Positions 54,874 through 64,000 of a DNA stretch of 64,000 nucleotides are shown here, in pieces. Made by a program: the position numbers and the translations under genes. This DNA is from DATBLE01 sp050258035. Its GTDB lineage: Bacteria > Actinomycetota > Thermoleophilia > Gaiellales > Gaiellaceae. The stretch spans positions 1-64,000 of the forward strand of contig JBLMYA010000037.1 of the NCBI GenBank assembly GCA_050258035.1, written 5' to 3'. The notes under the pieces are model-generated. The model ran no database searches. It was not told where the DNA came from and saw only the letters and a program-made list of their open reading frames with translations. Position 1 is the first letter of the stretch. Each line of letters starts with the position of its first letter.

Positions 54874-56344
54874 TCGACGCGACCGCCTTCGTCGCGAGGT
54901 CGATCAGCGGCTGCACCGCGAAGAACGACCCGATCACGACGACGACGCACGCGATCGTCCCCGCCTGGAGGAGCAGGTCGCGCGGCGGCTGGCCGCCGGC
55001 GGCGAACTGGAGCTCGGCACCCGGGCGGAGATACAGCGCCCGGATCACGTTGAGGTAGTAGTAGAGGCTGACCGCGGTCGCGACGACGCCGAGGATCACG
55101 AGCCAGAGCCAGCCGTGGTCGTACGCGGCGGAGAAGACGTAGAACTTGCCGAGGAAGCCGCCCGTCGGGGGCAGGCCGGCGAAGGAGAGCATGAACGTCC
55201 ACATCGCCGCTCCGAGCAGCGGCCGCTCCCAGCCCATGCCGGCGAGGTTGTCGATCGTCACCTCACGGCCGAGCTCGCGCTCGCGGGCGGCGATCACCGC
55301 GAAGGCGCCGATCGACGCGGCCGCGTACGGGATCAGGTAGTAGACGAGCGCCCGGCCGCCGAGCGCGCTGTTCGCGGAGACGGCGATCAGCATGAAGCCG
55401 GCATTCGAGATCGACGAGTACGCGAGCAGGCGCTTCAGGTTCTTCTGGACGAGTGCGGCGAGGTTCCCGACCGCGAGCGAGCAGACGGCGATCACGGCGA
55501 CCGTGACCGTCCACAGCTGATCCTCCTGCGGGAAGGCGGTGACGAGGACCCGGAAGGTCAGGAGCAGCGCCGCCACCTTCGTCGCCGCGGACATGAAGGC
55601 GGTCACGGAGGTCGGGGCGCCCTCGTAGACGTCGGGCGTCCACATGTGGAACGGCGCAGCCGACGCCTTGAAGCCGAGGCCGACGATGATCATCGCCAGG
55701 CCGGTGAGGAGCAGTGCGTCGTGCTGGAGGTCGGCCGCCGCCACCGCCTGGGCGATCCCGTCGAACGTCAGCTTCCCGGTCGCCCCGTAGACGAGCGCCG
55801 AGCCGAACAGGAGCACGGCGGAGCCGAACCCGCCGATGACCAGGTACTTCAGCCCGGCCTCCAGCGAGCGCTCCTTGGCGTAGTCGATCGCACAGAGGAT
55901 GTAGAGCGAGATCGAGAACCACTCCAGGCCGAGGAAGAGCGTCATCAGCGTGTTCGCCTGGGTGAGGAAGATCATCCCGCCCGCCGACGCCGCGAGGAGG
56001 GCGTAGTACTCGGCGACGTGTCCCTTCTCCCGTTCGGAGTACGAGACGAGCACGGCGACGAGGCCGACGGCGGCGAGGATGATCGCGGCCATCGCGAAGT
56101 AGCGGTCGCGGCGGACGGTGTCCGCGATGACGCTCGTGCCGACCGGCGTCTTGTCGTAGAGAAGGATCGCGGCGACGAACGCGCCGACGAAGCCGCCGCC
56201 GGCCGTCGTTGCAGCCGTCACCCGGCGCGCGGCCTCCGGGACGAGCACGGCGAACAGCAGGCAGGCGCCGGCGACGCCGAGCAGAATCAGCGACGGCGAG
56301 ATCGCGAACCAGTCGACCGGCGGGCGGGGGACGGAGGCGATCAC
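54866..56344 (-). CDS. nuoN: NADH-quinone oxidoreductase subunit N
   Basis: This 492-residue antiporter-like subunit has 14 helices and helps pump protons in complex I. Conserved lysines lie in SAAPFHMWTPDVYEGAPTSV and VQKNLKRLLAYSSISNAG, and a Glu in FLGLEWFSISLYIL. It is last in the nuo cluster. Its ATG overlaps nuoM by four bases. Confidence 0.95.
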   Translation of the reverse strand: MIASVPRPPVDWFAISPSLILLGVAGACLLFAVLVPEAARRVTAATTAGGGFVGAFVAAILLYDKTPVGTSVIADTVRRDRYFAMAAIILAAVGLVAVLVSYSEREKGHVAEYYALLAASAGGMIFLTQANTLMTLFLGLEWFSISLYILCAIDYAKERSLEAGLKYLVIGGFGSAVLLFGSALVYGATGKLTFDGIAQAVAAADLQHDALLLTGLAMIIVGLGFKASAAPFHMWTPDVYEGAPTSVTAFMSAATKVAALLLTFRVLVTAFPQEDQLWTVTVAVIAVCSLAVGNLAALVQKNLKRLLAYSSISNAGFMLIAVSANSALGGRALVYYLIPYAAASIGAFAVIAARERELGREVTIDNLAGMGWERPLLGAAMWTFMLSFAGLPPTGGFLGKFYVFSAAYDHGWLWLVILGVVATAVSLYYYLNVIRALYLRPGAELQFAAGGQPPRDLLLQAGTIACVVVVIGSFFAVQPLIDLATKAVASIS

Positions 56345-57822
56345 TTCGATTCACCCGCCGCGGTTGCGGCTGTCTGCCCCGCCGGGCTCGACGGCGGCTG
56401 TGCGGTCGTGACGCGCTCGGTGATGGCCGCCGGCCAGGCGGACAGGAACAGGAGGATCGCGACGAGCGGGACGAGGATGGCGAGCTCGGCAGGCCGCAGG
56501 TCGAGGGCGCCGTCGTGGACGGCCGGGCCTTTCCGGGAGTGGAGCACGGCGGAGATCATCCGCAGCACGTACATGGCTGCGAGCACGATTGCGACCGCGC
56601 CGACGACCGCGTAGAACCACCCCTGCTGGAACACGCCGGCGAGGATCGCGAACTCGCCCGCAAATGCCGTCGACCCGGGCACCGCCAGTGCGATCACGCC
56701 GGTTGCCATCAGCACGGTCGCCAGGGCGGGCCGGCCTTTCGCCATCCCGCCGAGGGCCTCGAACCGGCCTGTCGTGGTGCGCCGCTCGACCGCGCCCGCG
56801 AGCATGAACAGGACCGCCGAGATCAACCCGTGATTGACCATCTGGAGGACGGCACCGTTGATCCCGAGGTTGTTGGTCGCGAAGAGCCCGAGCATGATCA
56901 GTCCGAGCTGGGCGAGCGACGAGTACGCGACGACGCCCCGGATGTCCGGCGCGCGGAACGCGAGCAGTGAGCCGTAGACGAGCCCGACGGCCGCGAGCAC
57001 GAGGATCGGCGTCCGGAAGTCCTGAACGCCCGCCGGGAAGAGCGAGAAGCAGATCCGCAGGAATCCGAACGCGGCCGCCTTCGAGATCACCCCGGACAGG
57101 ACGGCCGACACCTCGGCCGGCGACTCGCGGTAGGCGTCCGGGAGCCAGCCGTGGAAGGGAAACACGGGAGCCTTGACGATGAACGCTGCGGCGAAGCCGA
57201 GGAAGATCCAGTCGCTGGCGTTCGTCCCGCCGGAGACCATCGAGAACGTCCCCGCCTGGAGCCCGTACACGATCACCGCCGCGAGCATCAGCAGCGAGCC
57301 GACCATCGTGTAGATGACGAACTTGATCGTCGCGTTCAGGCGCCCAGGCCCACCCCATGCCCCGATCAGGACGTACAGCGGGATCAGCATCGCCTCCCAG
57401 AAGACGTAGAAGAGCAGCAGGTCCTGTGCGGTGAAGACGCCCACGATCGCGCCGGTCAGGAAGAGCATCAGCCCGTAGTAGGCGCGCGGCCGGTCGCGGC
57501 CCATCCAGTACCCGTAGGCGATCGTCGCGGCCATCACCACGGACGTCAGCCCGACGAGCCAGACGGAGAAGCCCTGGTAGAAGCCGACCGAGTAGGAGAC
57601 GCCGAGGTCCTTCAGCCAGGTGGCGTGGTTCCACTCCTGGAGCCCGCCGCGGTCGAAGTCGTAGCGGACGAGCGCCTCGATCCAGAATCCGACTTCGAAC
57701 AGCGAGACGAGGAGCGCGGCCGGCGCGACCCACACCCGCGGCATCGGGATGATCCAGATCACCGCCGCCGCGATCAGCGGCAGCATGATCATCGTCGTCG
57801 TGATCCAGCCGTGGCTCGTCAT
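56341..57822 (-). CDS. nuoM: NADH-quinone oxidoreductase subunit M
   Basis: This 493-residue antiporter-like proton-pumping subunit shows FYVFWEAMLIPLYVLIG (Glu of the first half-channel), VKAPVFPFHGWLPDAYRESP and VAYSSLAQLGLIMLGL. Length is typical. It overlaps nuoL and nuoN by four bases each. Confidence 0.95.
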   Translation of the reverse strand: MTSHGWITTTMIMLPLIAAAVIWIIPMPRVWVAPAALLVSLFEVGFWIEALVRYDFDRGGLQEWNHATWLKDLGVSYSVGFYQGFSVWLVGLTSVVMAATIAYGYWMGRDRPRAYYGLMLFLTGAIVGVFTAQDLLLFYVFWEAMLIPLYVLIGAWGGPGRLNATIKFVIYTMVGSLLMLAAVIVYGLQAGTFSMVSGGTNASDWIFLGFAAAFIVKAPVFPFHGWLPDAYRESPAEVSAVLSGVISKAAAFGFLRICFSLFPAGVQDFRTPILVLAAVGLVYGSLLAFRAPDIRGVVAYSSLAQLGLIMLGLFATNNLGINGAVLQMVNHGLISAVLFMLAGAVERRTTTGRFEALGGMAKGRPALATVLMATGVIALAVPGSTAFAGEFAILAGVFQQGWFYAVVGAVAIVLAAMYVLRMISAVLHSRKGPAVHDGALDLRPAELAILVPLVAILLFLSAWPAAITERVTTAQPPSSPAGQTAATAAGESK

Positions 57823-59702
57823 CGGACCGCGATGAAGACGAGGACGAGGACGGCGAGCCCGGCCGCGACCGCGAATGCGTACACGCGCACGAGGCCGGTC
57901 TGGAGCCCGCGGACGAGGACGCCGGCGCGGCGGGTGAGCCCGGCCACGCCGACGATCGAGCCGTTCACGATCGGGCCCTCGACCGTCCAGTCGAGGAATC
58001 GGGCGAATGCGAGCGCCGGCCAGTAGAAGAGCCCGTTGTACAGCTCGTCGAAGTAGAACTTATGCTCGAGGATCGCCCATGGGCGCGGTGCCTTCGCCCT
58101 CTGGGCCGAGTAGATCCACCAGGCGACGCCGATGCCGGCAAGGCCGAGCGCGACCGCGCAGACACTGGCGATCGTCTCCTGCGTCCCCGTCGCTTCGACC
58201 AGTGACTTCGCCACGGGCTCGAGCCAGTTGGTCACGGCCGTCCACCGGTCGGCGAACTGGATCCACCCGCCGAAGAAGGCGAGCACCGCCAGCACGGCGA
58301 CCGTCAGGCCCATCGACCAGTCGACCAGCCGGTCGTGGCCCGCGTGCGGCGGGTGCTCGCGCACGTACGCCGACTGCTCGCCGCCGAAGACGACGAAGAG
58401 CATCCGGAACGTGTACAGGCCGGTGAAGAACGCGCCCGCGATCCCGACCCCGAACAGGGCGTACCCGTACCAGTCCTCACGCGCGAGCGCGGAGGCGAGG
58501 ATCGAGTCCTTGGCGAAGAACCCGGAGAGCGGCGGGATCCCTGCGAGCGCCAGCCCGCCGACGAGCATCGCCAGCCAGGTCTTCGGCATCAGCTTCCGGA
58601 GGCCGCCCATCCTGCGGATGTCCTGCTCGCCGTGGAGCGCGTGGATGACGATGCCGGCGCCGAGGAAGAGAAGCGCCTTGAAGAACGCGTGCGCCATCAG
58701 CAGAAACATCGCGTTCGCGTAGGCGCCGATTCCGGCGCCGAGGAACATGTAGCCGATCTGCGACATCGTCGAGTACGCGATCACGCGCTTGATGTCGGTC
58801 TGGACGAGAGCGATCAGCCCGGCCATCAGAAGCGTGGCGGTGCCGAGCCCGGCGGCGACGTCCTGGACGTGCGGCGCGAGCTCGAACAGCGGGTGCGTAC
58901 GGACGACCAGGTAGACGCCGGCCGTGACCATCGTCGCGGCGTGGATCAGGGCGGACACCGGCGTCGGGCCCTCCATCGCGTCCGGGAGCCACGTCTGCAG
59001 GGGCAGCTGGGCAGACTTGGCGACGGCACCGCCGAGGAGTCCGAGCGTGACCAGCACGAGCACCGTCTGGCTCAGCCCGTCCGCCTTCGCGAACACGACG
59101 CCGAAGTCGAGCGAGCCCGTCTTCTGGATCAGCAGGAAGAAGGCGAGCGCCATCGTCGCGTCGCCGAACGCGTTCATGATGAACGCCTTCTTGGCCGCGG
59201 CGACCGCGCTCGGCCGCTCGTGGTGGAAGCCGATCAAGAGGTACGACGAGAGCCCCACGAGCCCCCAGCCGATCAACAGGAACAGCAGGTTCCCGCCCTG
59301 GACGAGCATCAGCATCGAGAAGACGAACAGCGACATGTAGGCGAAGTACCGGCGCTCCTCGTCGTCGCCGTCCATGTAGCCGAGCGAGTACGCGACGATC
59401 AGCGACCCGACGCCGGTGACGATCAGCATCATGAACACCGAGAGCGGGTCGGTGAGGATCGAGAAGCCGACCTTGAAGTTCCCGGCGACGAGCCAGCTGT
59501 AGGCGGTCGACGTCTCCGAGCGGTTCTCGGGCGAGCGGCCGAGCATCTCGGCGAAGACGACGACCGCGGCGGCGAAGGCACCGGCCGACGAGAGCGTCGA
59601 GATCCAGCCGGCGGTACGTCGCGAGATCCCGTTTCCGAGCAGCGTGATCAGCACGGTCGCGCCGAGCGGCAGCAGCAGGCAGGCCCAGGCGGCGGCGCTC
59701 AT
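57819..59702 (-). CDS. nuoL: NADH-quinone oxidoreductase subunit L
   Basis: This 627-residue subunit carries the antiporter core (YFAYMSLFVFSMLML, KSAQLPLQTWLPDAMEGPTP, VIAYSTMSQIGYMFLGAG). A long C-terminal lateral helix region holds the extra helices that span NuoM and NuoN. It conducts protons as the distal pump unit. Its start lies just after the nuoK stop. Confidence 0.95.
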   Translation of the reverse strand: MSAAAWACLLLPLGATVLITLLGNGISRRTAGWISTLSSAGAFAAAVVVFAEMLGRSPENRSETSTAYSWLVAGNFKVGFSILTDPLSVFMMLIVTGVGSLIVAYSLGYMDGDDEERRYFAYMSLFVFSMLMLVQGGNLLFLLIGWGLVGLSSYLLIGFHHERPSAVAAAKKAFIMNAFGDATMALAFFLLIQKTGSLDFGVVFAKADGLSQTVLVLVTLGLLGGAVAKSAQLPLQTWLPDAMEGPTPVSALIHAATMVTAGVYLVVRTHPLFELAPHVQDVAAGLGTATLLMAGLIALVQTDIKRVIAYSTMSQIGYMFLGAGIGAYANAMFLLMAHAFFKALLFLGAGIVIHALHGEQDIRRMGGLRKLMPKTWLAMLVGGLALAGIPPLSGFFAKDSILASALAREDWYGYALFGVGIAGAFFTGLYTFRMLFVVFGGEQSAYVREHPPHAGHDRLVDWSMGLTVAVLAVLAFFGGWIQFADRWTAVTNWLEPVAKSLVEATGTQETIASVCAVALGLAGIGVAWWIYSAQRAKAPRPWAILEHKFYFDELYNGLFYWPALAFARFLDWTVEGPIVNGSIVGVAGLTRRAGVLVRGLQTGLVRVYAFAVAAGLAVLVLVFIAVR

Positions 59703-59703
59703 C

Positions 59704-60012
59704 TCAACCGCGCAGGCTCGAGAGCTTGTCGACGTCGAGGTCGAGGTGCTTGCGCGCCATCGCGACGATCAGCCCGAGCCCGACGACGACCTCCGAGGCC
59801 GCGACCGCCATCACCGCGAGCGCGAAGATCTGGCCGTCGCCGTTCGCGAAGTGGCGGGAGAACGCGATCAGAGCGAGGTTCGCCCCGTTCAGCATGATCT
59901 CGAGCGAGAGCAGCACGATCAGCGGGCTGCGACGGATGAGGACGCCGAGAGCGCCCGTCGTGAACAAGAAGGCGGCGACGATCAGGTAGGCGGCGGTGTC
60001 AGGCCCGAGCAT
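59704..60012 (-). CDS. nuoK: NADH-quinone oxidoreductase subunit K
   Basis: This 102-residue, three-helix subunit has conserved glutamates in LLSLEIMLNGANLALIAF and AAEV-type AVAASEVVVGLGLIVA. Both are part of the central proton axis. ATG 60012 (MLGPDTAAYL) gives the normal length; it overlaps nuoJ by 14 bases. Confidence 0.94.
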   Translation of the reverse strand: MLGPDTAAYLIVAAFLFTTGALGVLIRRSPLIVLLSLEIMLNGANLALIAFSRHFANGDGQIFALAVMAVAASEVVVGLGLIVAMARKHLDLDVDKLSSLRG

Positions 60013-60565
60013 CGTCTCCCTCCACGGGGGCCTCTGCACGCGAGTGGCTGCCGAGGACGACGCCGCCGACGGCGGCGACGAGCAGGATCACCGACGTGAT
60101 CTCGAACGCGAGCAGCTGGTCGGTGAGGAAGAGCCGGCCGATCTCGCCGGGGCTGCCGAAGGCGCCGGTGATCTCGGCTGCGCCCGACAGGTGTCCGTCC
60201 GCCTGGCCGGCGATCACGAGCACGATCTCCACCAGGAGCGCACCGGCGGCGGCGACCGCCGCCCAGGTCTGGACGTTGACGTGCCCGGTCCAGGGCGCAT
60301 CCGCCTTCCCGCCGAGGTAGGCGATCACGAACAGGAACATGACCATCACCGCGCCCGCGTAGACGAGCACCTGCGCTGCGGCGACGAACTCGGCCGACAG
60401 CAGCAGGTAGAGCACCGCGAGCGACCCGAGGTTCCCGATCAGCGCCAGCGCCGAGTAGAACGGGTTCGAGAAGGAGATCACCGCCACACCCGAGGCGAGG
60501 CACGCGAACGCCGCGGCGATCCACACGATCCAGACGAGCACGTTCGACGCCGACGCCAGGATCAC
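59999..60565 (-). CDS. nuoJ: NADH-quinone oxidoreductase subunit J
   Basis: This 188-residue subunit has five helices. The conserved segment is LLLSAEFVAAAQVLVYAGAVMVMFLFVIAYLG, containing the gating third helix with its pi-bulge. GTG overlaps nuoI by four bases. The C-terminus is short and charged. Confidence 0.93.
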   Translation of the reverse strand: MILASASNVLVWIVWIAAAFACLASGVAVISFSNPFYSALALIGNLGSLAVLYLLLSAEFVAAAQVLVYAGAVMVMFLFVIAYLGGKADAPWTGHVNVQTWAAVAAAGALLVEIVLVIAGQADGHLSGAAEITGAFGSPGEIGRLFLTDQLLAFEITSVILLVAAVGGVVLGSHSRAEAPVEGDDARA

Positions 60566-61059
60566 GAATTCGTCTCGTAGTAGGGGACCGGCGTGTCGAA
60601 TACGTCCGGATCTGCGACGGGGACGCGCTTGATCGGCTCGGCGAGGAGCATGTCCTTGGTGTAGATCATGTCGTCGCGCGAGTACTCGGACAGCTCGAAG
60701 TCGTTGCCGAGCGTGATCGCGTCGAACGGGCACGCGAGCTCGCAGTAGCCACAGAAGATGCAGCGGCTCATGTTGATCTCGTAGATCCGCGCGTACCGCT
60801 CGCCGGCGGAGACGCGGTTGTCGGCGGTGTTCTCGGCGGCGACCACCCGGATGCAGTCGGCGGGGCAGGCGGCGGCGCAGAGCGAGCAGCCGACGCACTT
60901 CTCGAGCCCGTTCTCGTGCCGGTGGAGGCGATGGCGCCCTCGGAAGCGCGGGTAGACGGGCCGCTTGTACTCCGGGTACTGCTGCGTGATCGGCTTCTTG
61001 AACAGCTGGCCGAAGGTGACCGCGAAACCCTTGAGGCTGTCGATGGGCTGGGGGCTCAT
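60562..61059 (-). CDS. nuoI: NADH-quinone oxidoreductase subunit I
   Basis: This 165-residue peripheral-arm subunit binds two [4Fe-4S] clusters (N6a, N6b) through CVGCSLCAAACP and CIFCGYCELACP. These pass electrons toward the quinone site. Length and motif spacing are normal. The start lies one base after the nuoH stop. Confidence 0.96.
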   Translation of the reverse strand: MSPQPIDSLKGFAVTFGQLFKKPITQQYPEYKRPVYPRFRGRHRLHRHENGLEKCVGCSLCAAACPADCIRVVAAENTADNRVSAGERYARIYEINMSRCIFCGYCELACPFDAITLGNDFELSEYSRDDMIYTKDMLLAEPIKRVPVADPDVFDTPVPYYETNS

Positions 61060-61060
61060 C

Positions 61061-62053
61061 TCAGATCAGGGCGACGAAGAAGGCGGTGACGACGGCGTTC
61101 AGCGTCGCGACCGGTAGGAGGACCTTCCAGCCGAAGCGCATCAGCTGGTCGTAGCGCAGGCGCGGCAGCGTGGCGCGCAGCCAGATGAAGAGGGAGATCG
61201 CGAGGAGGAGCTTGATGACGAACCAGAGCGGTCCGAGCGGTGCCCACGGGCCTTCCCAGCCCCCGAAGTACAGGGTGACCGTCAGCCCCGAGAGGACGAT
61301 CACGTTCGCATACTCGGCCATCTGGAAGAGGCCCCAGCGCATGCCCGAGTATTCGGTGCTGTAGCCGCCGACCAGCTCGGTGTCGGCCTCGGGCAGATCG
61401 AACGGCGGCCGGTTGGTCTCGGCGATGCCGGCCACGAAGAAGCAGAGGAGGCCGACGAGCTGGGGAGCCGCGTACCACCACGAGTTCACCTGTGCCTCGA
61501 CGATCCCCGTGAGCGAGAGCGTGTGCGCCATCAGCACCACGCCGAGCACGGACAGGGCGAGCGAGACCTCGTACGAGACCATCTGCGCGCATGTCCGCAT
61601 CGAGCCGAGCAGCGAGTACTTCGACTCCGAGGCCCAGCCGCCGATGATGAAGCCGTAGATCCCGAGCGAGCCGAGCGCGAAGATCAGGATCAGCGAGATC
61701 GGCACGTCCGCGACCACGCCGTTCACGTGGTAGTGCCAGATCTGCCAGCCTTCGCCCCACGGGATCACGCTGAACGCGGCGAGCGCGGTGAACGCTGCGA
61801 ACGCCGGTGCCAGGATGTAGAGCGTGTCGATCGCGGCGACGGGCGCGAACGCCTCCTTGCGAATCATCTTGATCAGGTCGGCGAACGGTTGGAGCAGCCC
61901 CTTCGGCCCGGCCCGGTTCGGTCCGTACCGCCGCTGCATCCGGGCGAGCAGCTTCCGCTCGTACAGCGTCAGGAACGCCACCACCATCAGCAGGACGTTG
62001 ATCAGGATCACCGCCTTGATCAGGCCGATCCACCAGGGCTCGCCGCTGCTCAC
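61061..62053 (-). CDS. nuoH: NADH-quinone oxidoreductase subunit H
   Basis: This 330-residue membrane subunit forms the quinone chamber. It has YERKLLARMQRRYGPNRAGP, GLLQPFADLIKM, IAETNRPPFDLPEADTELV and GYSTEYSGMRWG, all classic. Eight helices are visible. ATG overlaps nuoG by four bases. Confidence 0.96.
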   Translation of the reverse strand: MSSGEPWWIGLIKAVILINVLLMVVAFLTLYERKLLARMQRRYGPNRAGPKGLLQPFADLIKMIRKEAFAPVAAIDTLYILAPAFAAFTALAAFSVIPWGEGWQIWHYHVNGVVADVPISLILIFALGSLGIYGFIIGGWASESKYSLLGSMRTCAQMVSYEVSLALSVLGVVLMAHTLSLTGIVEAQVNSWWYAAPQLVGLLCFFVAGIAETNRPPFDLPEADTELVGGYSTEYSGMRWGLFQMAEYANVIVLSGLTVTLYFGGWEGPWAPLGPLWFVIKLLLAISLFIWLRATLPRLRYDQLMRFGWKVLLPVATLNAVVTAFFVALI

Positions 62054-64000
62054 TGCTTGCTCACCTCGACGGCCTCCGCGAGGTCGCGAACGTGCTCCTC
62101 GGGAGCGCGGACGGCTCCGTCGACGAGGTGCCGGTCGATCCGGGCGCGCATCTGCACGGACGTCCCGTTCGAGCGGACGACGACCTCCTCGCCGCTGGAG
62201 ATGTGTCGCACCTCGGCGTCGTGGGCCGAGAGCTCGATCTCGGGCTCCGGGCGCTGGAACTGGAGCTCCGGCACGCGCTCGACGGCGGGGCCGGAGAAGA
62301 GCGCGCGGTAGCGGACGAGCTTGAGCGGGCCGCCCTTCGCGGTCCGGACCGGCGTCGCCTTCGGCGCCGCCGGGGAAGGCTCGGCCGGCTCGAGGCGCGG
62401 CGGGAGCGAAGCGAGCTCCGCCGGCCCGACGGCCCTGGCGTGGGGGTCGATCTCCACGCCGAAACGCTCAGCCAGCTTCGCGATCCACGCGATCTCGTCC
62501 GGGGTGGGCGGGATGACCGCGCGGCGAAGGCGCTGCGGGCGGCCCTCGAGGTTGACGATCGTCCCGTCGCGCTCGAGGTAGCTCGTTCCCGGGAGGACGA
62601 GGTCGACCCAGCCGCGCACGGGGTCGGCGAACATGGTGATCGCGATCACCGCGTCGGCCTGCTCGGCCAGCGCCCGCACGGCCGGGTCGGCACAGGCTTC
62701 CTCGCCGGAGATCAGCAGCGTCCCGATCCGCTCCGGCTGCTGTGGCTCCCCCTCGCCGGCTGCGTGCCACGCCTCGCCGACGGCGCGCCCGTTGGGCGTG
62801 GACGGGAGGTAGAAGGCGGAGGCCGCGCCGAGTTCCTGCGCGAGCGCCGCGACCGCGGCGCCCCCTGCACCCGGCCCCGACCAGATCAGCACCGAGCCGC
62901 GCACGAGCTCGCCGAGCTCGCGCGCCGCGTCGAGGGCGCTGCCCGGCGCGGTCGCCTTCGTGCCGGACACGCCGACCGTGACGATCTCCGCGCCCCCACG
63001 ACGGGCCGCCTTGATCCAGAGCCCGACCACGGGCGCCCGCTCCTCGATGCGCTCGTCGCCGACGACCACCAGTCGCTCGGCATCGCGAATCGAGGAGAGC
63101 GGTGCCCGGAAGGCGTCGATCGCGGGGGATGCCTGCTCCGGGAGCACGACCGCGTCGGAGCCGAGCCCCTTGCGCACGAGGCGCGACAGCGCCTCGGCCT
63201 GCTCGACCGTCTCCGAGCCGGAAAGCGCCAGCAGGACCGGGCCGTGCCGGAGGAGCGACTCTGCCTGGTCGAGCGCCGCCTCCCACGCCACCTCCTCGAA
63301 CCGGCGCCTGCCGATCCTCCTCAGCGGATCCGTCACCCGATCGGGGGCATACAGGTGCGAGTGGGCGAAGCGTCCCTTGTCGCAGAGCCAGCCCTCGTCG
63401 ATCTCCGGGTGGTTGCGGGAGAGGATTCGCTTGACCTTGCCCTCGCGGGTGGTGGCAGTGATGTTGCAGCCGACCGGGCAGAGGCCGCAGACGGTGGGCA
63501 CGTTCTGGATCTCCCACGGCCGCGCCTCGAAGCGGTACTGGGTCGAGGTGAGCGCGCCGACCGGACAGAGCTCGATCACGTTCCCGGAGAAGGGCGCGCG
63601 GTACGGCTCGTCCTCGAACGTGGCGATGATCGAGCTCGCGCCGCGGTCGCGGGCGACCAGCTGGCCGTCCTCAGCGACTCCCTCCGAGAAGCGGGTGCAG
63701 CGGTAGCAGAGGATGCAGCGCTCACGGTCGAGCGCGATCGTCGGTGAGATCGGGATCGGCTTCTCGAGCGTCCGCTTCGGGAAGGTCATCCGCGTGTTCC
63801 CCGGGCCGTAGCGGAAGGTCAGGTCCTGGAGCGGGCACTCGCCGCCCTTGTCGCACACCGGGCAATCGAGCGGGTGGTTGACGAGGATGAACTCGAGCGT
63901 CGCGTCCTGCGCCTCCGCGGCCATCGCCGAGGTCGCCGCCGTCTTCACGACCATGCCGTCGGCCGCGGTGAGCGTGCAGGCCGCCTGCGGCTTGGGCGGG
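62050..64000 (-). CDS. nuoG: NADH-quinone oxidoreductase subunit G (5' end outside window)
   Basis: This partial protein of about 650 residues lacks its N-terminus; the frame continues past the window edge (PPKPQAACTLTAADGMVV). It holds Fe-S ligands in NHPLDCPVCDKGGECPLQD, RCILCYRCTRF and CGLCPVGCNI. A molybdopterin-oxidoreductase-like domain with weaker similarity follows. It carries electrons from NuoEF toward NuoB/I. The C-terminal part is Pro/Glu-rich. Upstream nuo genes (A-F) are expected beyond the edge. Confidence 0.93.
   Translation of the reverse strand, partial: PPKPQAACTLTAADGMVVKTAATSAMAAEAQDATLEFILVNHPLDCPVCDKGGECPLQDLTFRYGPGNTRMTFPKRTLEKPIPISPTIALDRERCILCYRCTRFSEGVAEDGQLVARDRGASSIIATFEDEPYRAPFSGNVIELCPVGALTSTQYRFEARPWEIQNVPTVCGLCPVGCNITATTREGKVKRILSRNHPEIDEGWLCDKGRFAHSHLYAPDRVTDPLRRIGRRRFEEVAWEAALDQAESLLRHGPVLLALSGSETVEQAEALSRLVRKGLGSDAVVLPEQASPAIDAFRAPLSSIRDAERLVVVGDERIEERAPVVGLWIKAARRGGAEIVTVGVSGTKATAPGSALDAARELGELVRGSVLIWSGPGAGGAAVAALAQELGAASAFYLPSTPNGRAVGEAWHAAGEGEPQQPERIGTLLISGEEACADPAVRALAEQADAVIAITMFADPVRGWVDLVLPGTSYLERDGTIVNLEGRPQRLRRAVIPPTPDEIAWIAKLAERFGVEIDPHARAVGPAELASLPPRLEPAEPSPAAPKATPVRTAKGGPLKLVRYRALFSGPAVERVPELQFQRPEPEIELSAHDAEVRHISSGEEVVVRSNGTSVQMRARIDRHLVDGAVRAPEEHVRDLAEAVEVSKQ

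Noticed and set aside
57151..59897. Long plus-strand frames across nuoM and nuoL
   Set aside because: They are Arg/Asp/Gln-rich antisense shadows of conserved complex I genes.

Overview
The window is 64 kb of about 70% GC DNA with dense gene packing: most same-strand neighbours overlap by 1-14 bases and intergenic space is minimal. The gene content points to a high-GC actinobacterial lineage: SrtE-like sortase, PknB-type kinase, futalosine-type UbiA prenyltransferase, a complete nuo cluster, DUF2203, DUF1015, DUF1028 and DUF1385 proteins, and many start codons set 6-9 bases after a TANNNT box. My inference is class Thermoleophilia (Gaiellales/Solirubrobacterales-like), probably a metagenome-assembled contig. 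The first 95 bases are an almost pure C run that looks like a sequencing or assembly artefact at a contig end.

Left part (0.1-22 kb): cell envelope and signalling. It holds an L,D-transpeptidase, a CPBP protease, a HAD hydrolase, a BtuF-like binding lipoprotein, a PIG-V-like mannosyltransferase, an MscS channel, a class A penicillin-binding protein, GT87, DUF2079, GT4 and GT2 proteins, a Ser/Thr kinase, moeA, a sortase with an M28 peptidase, a response regulator/histidine kinase pair, a small LAGLIDADG protein, an HtrA protease and trehalose-6-phosphate synthase.

Middle (23-31.2 kb): one long, tightly overlapped operon. It runs moaC-mog, a menaquinone-type prenyltransferase, ccmA-ccmB-ccmC-ccmD-like, a ccsA/hemX-like gene, then hemA-hemC-hemD and an S-adenosylmethionine hydrolase. 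Molybdenum cofactor, quinone, cytochrome c maturation and haem synthesis are thus co-expressed. A strong hairpin ends it. Next come an inverted relic of a tRNA and an intact tRNA-Phe(GAA).

31.4-48 kb: metabolism and housekeeping. This includes a lone receiver protein, arginase, RarA, tryptophan 2,3-dioxygenase with a methyltransferase and an M20 peptidase, DUF1385, a convergent nicotinate phosphoribosyltransferase/cysteine hydrolase pair (NAD salvage), a short FtsH, methylmalonyl-CoA epimerase, a YchF-like protein with a broken P-loop, an EamA transporter, a YhaM-like nuclease, DUF1015, an inositol monophosphatase-like protein and DUF72.

47-64 kb: an ABC transporter whose ATPase and permease are convergent, a 0.7 kb stretch of decayed gene fragments, an Mrp ATPase with a compact Ldh-type dehydrogenase, a DUF1028/cupin/UPF0173 operon, and finally nuoG-H-I-J-K-L-M-N of respiratory complex I on the minus strand, with nuoG cut by the window edge.

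Most notable: three genes (hemD, the methyltransferase, the Ldh protein) have no plausible ATG, GTG or TTG but begin with CTG in a CTGA overlap with the upstream stop. Two unrelated genes carry an in-frame, AT-rich palindromic insert. A 34-base exact inverted copy of a tRNA 3' end lies 111 bases upstream of that tRNA. A recurrent promoter/start layout predicts widespread leaderless mRNAs.
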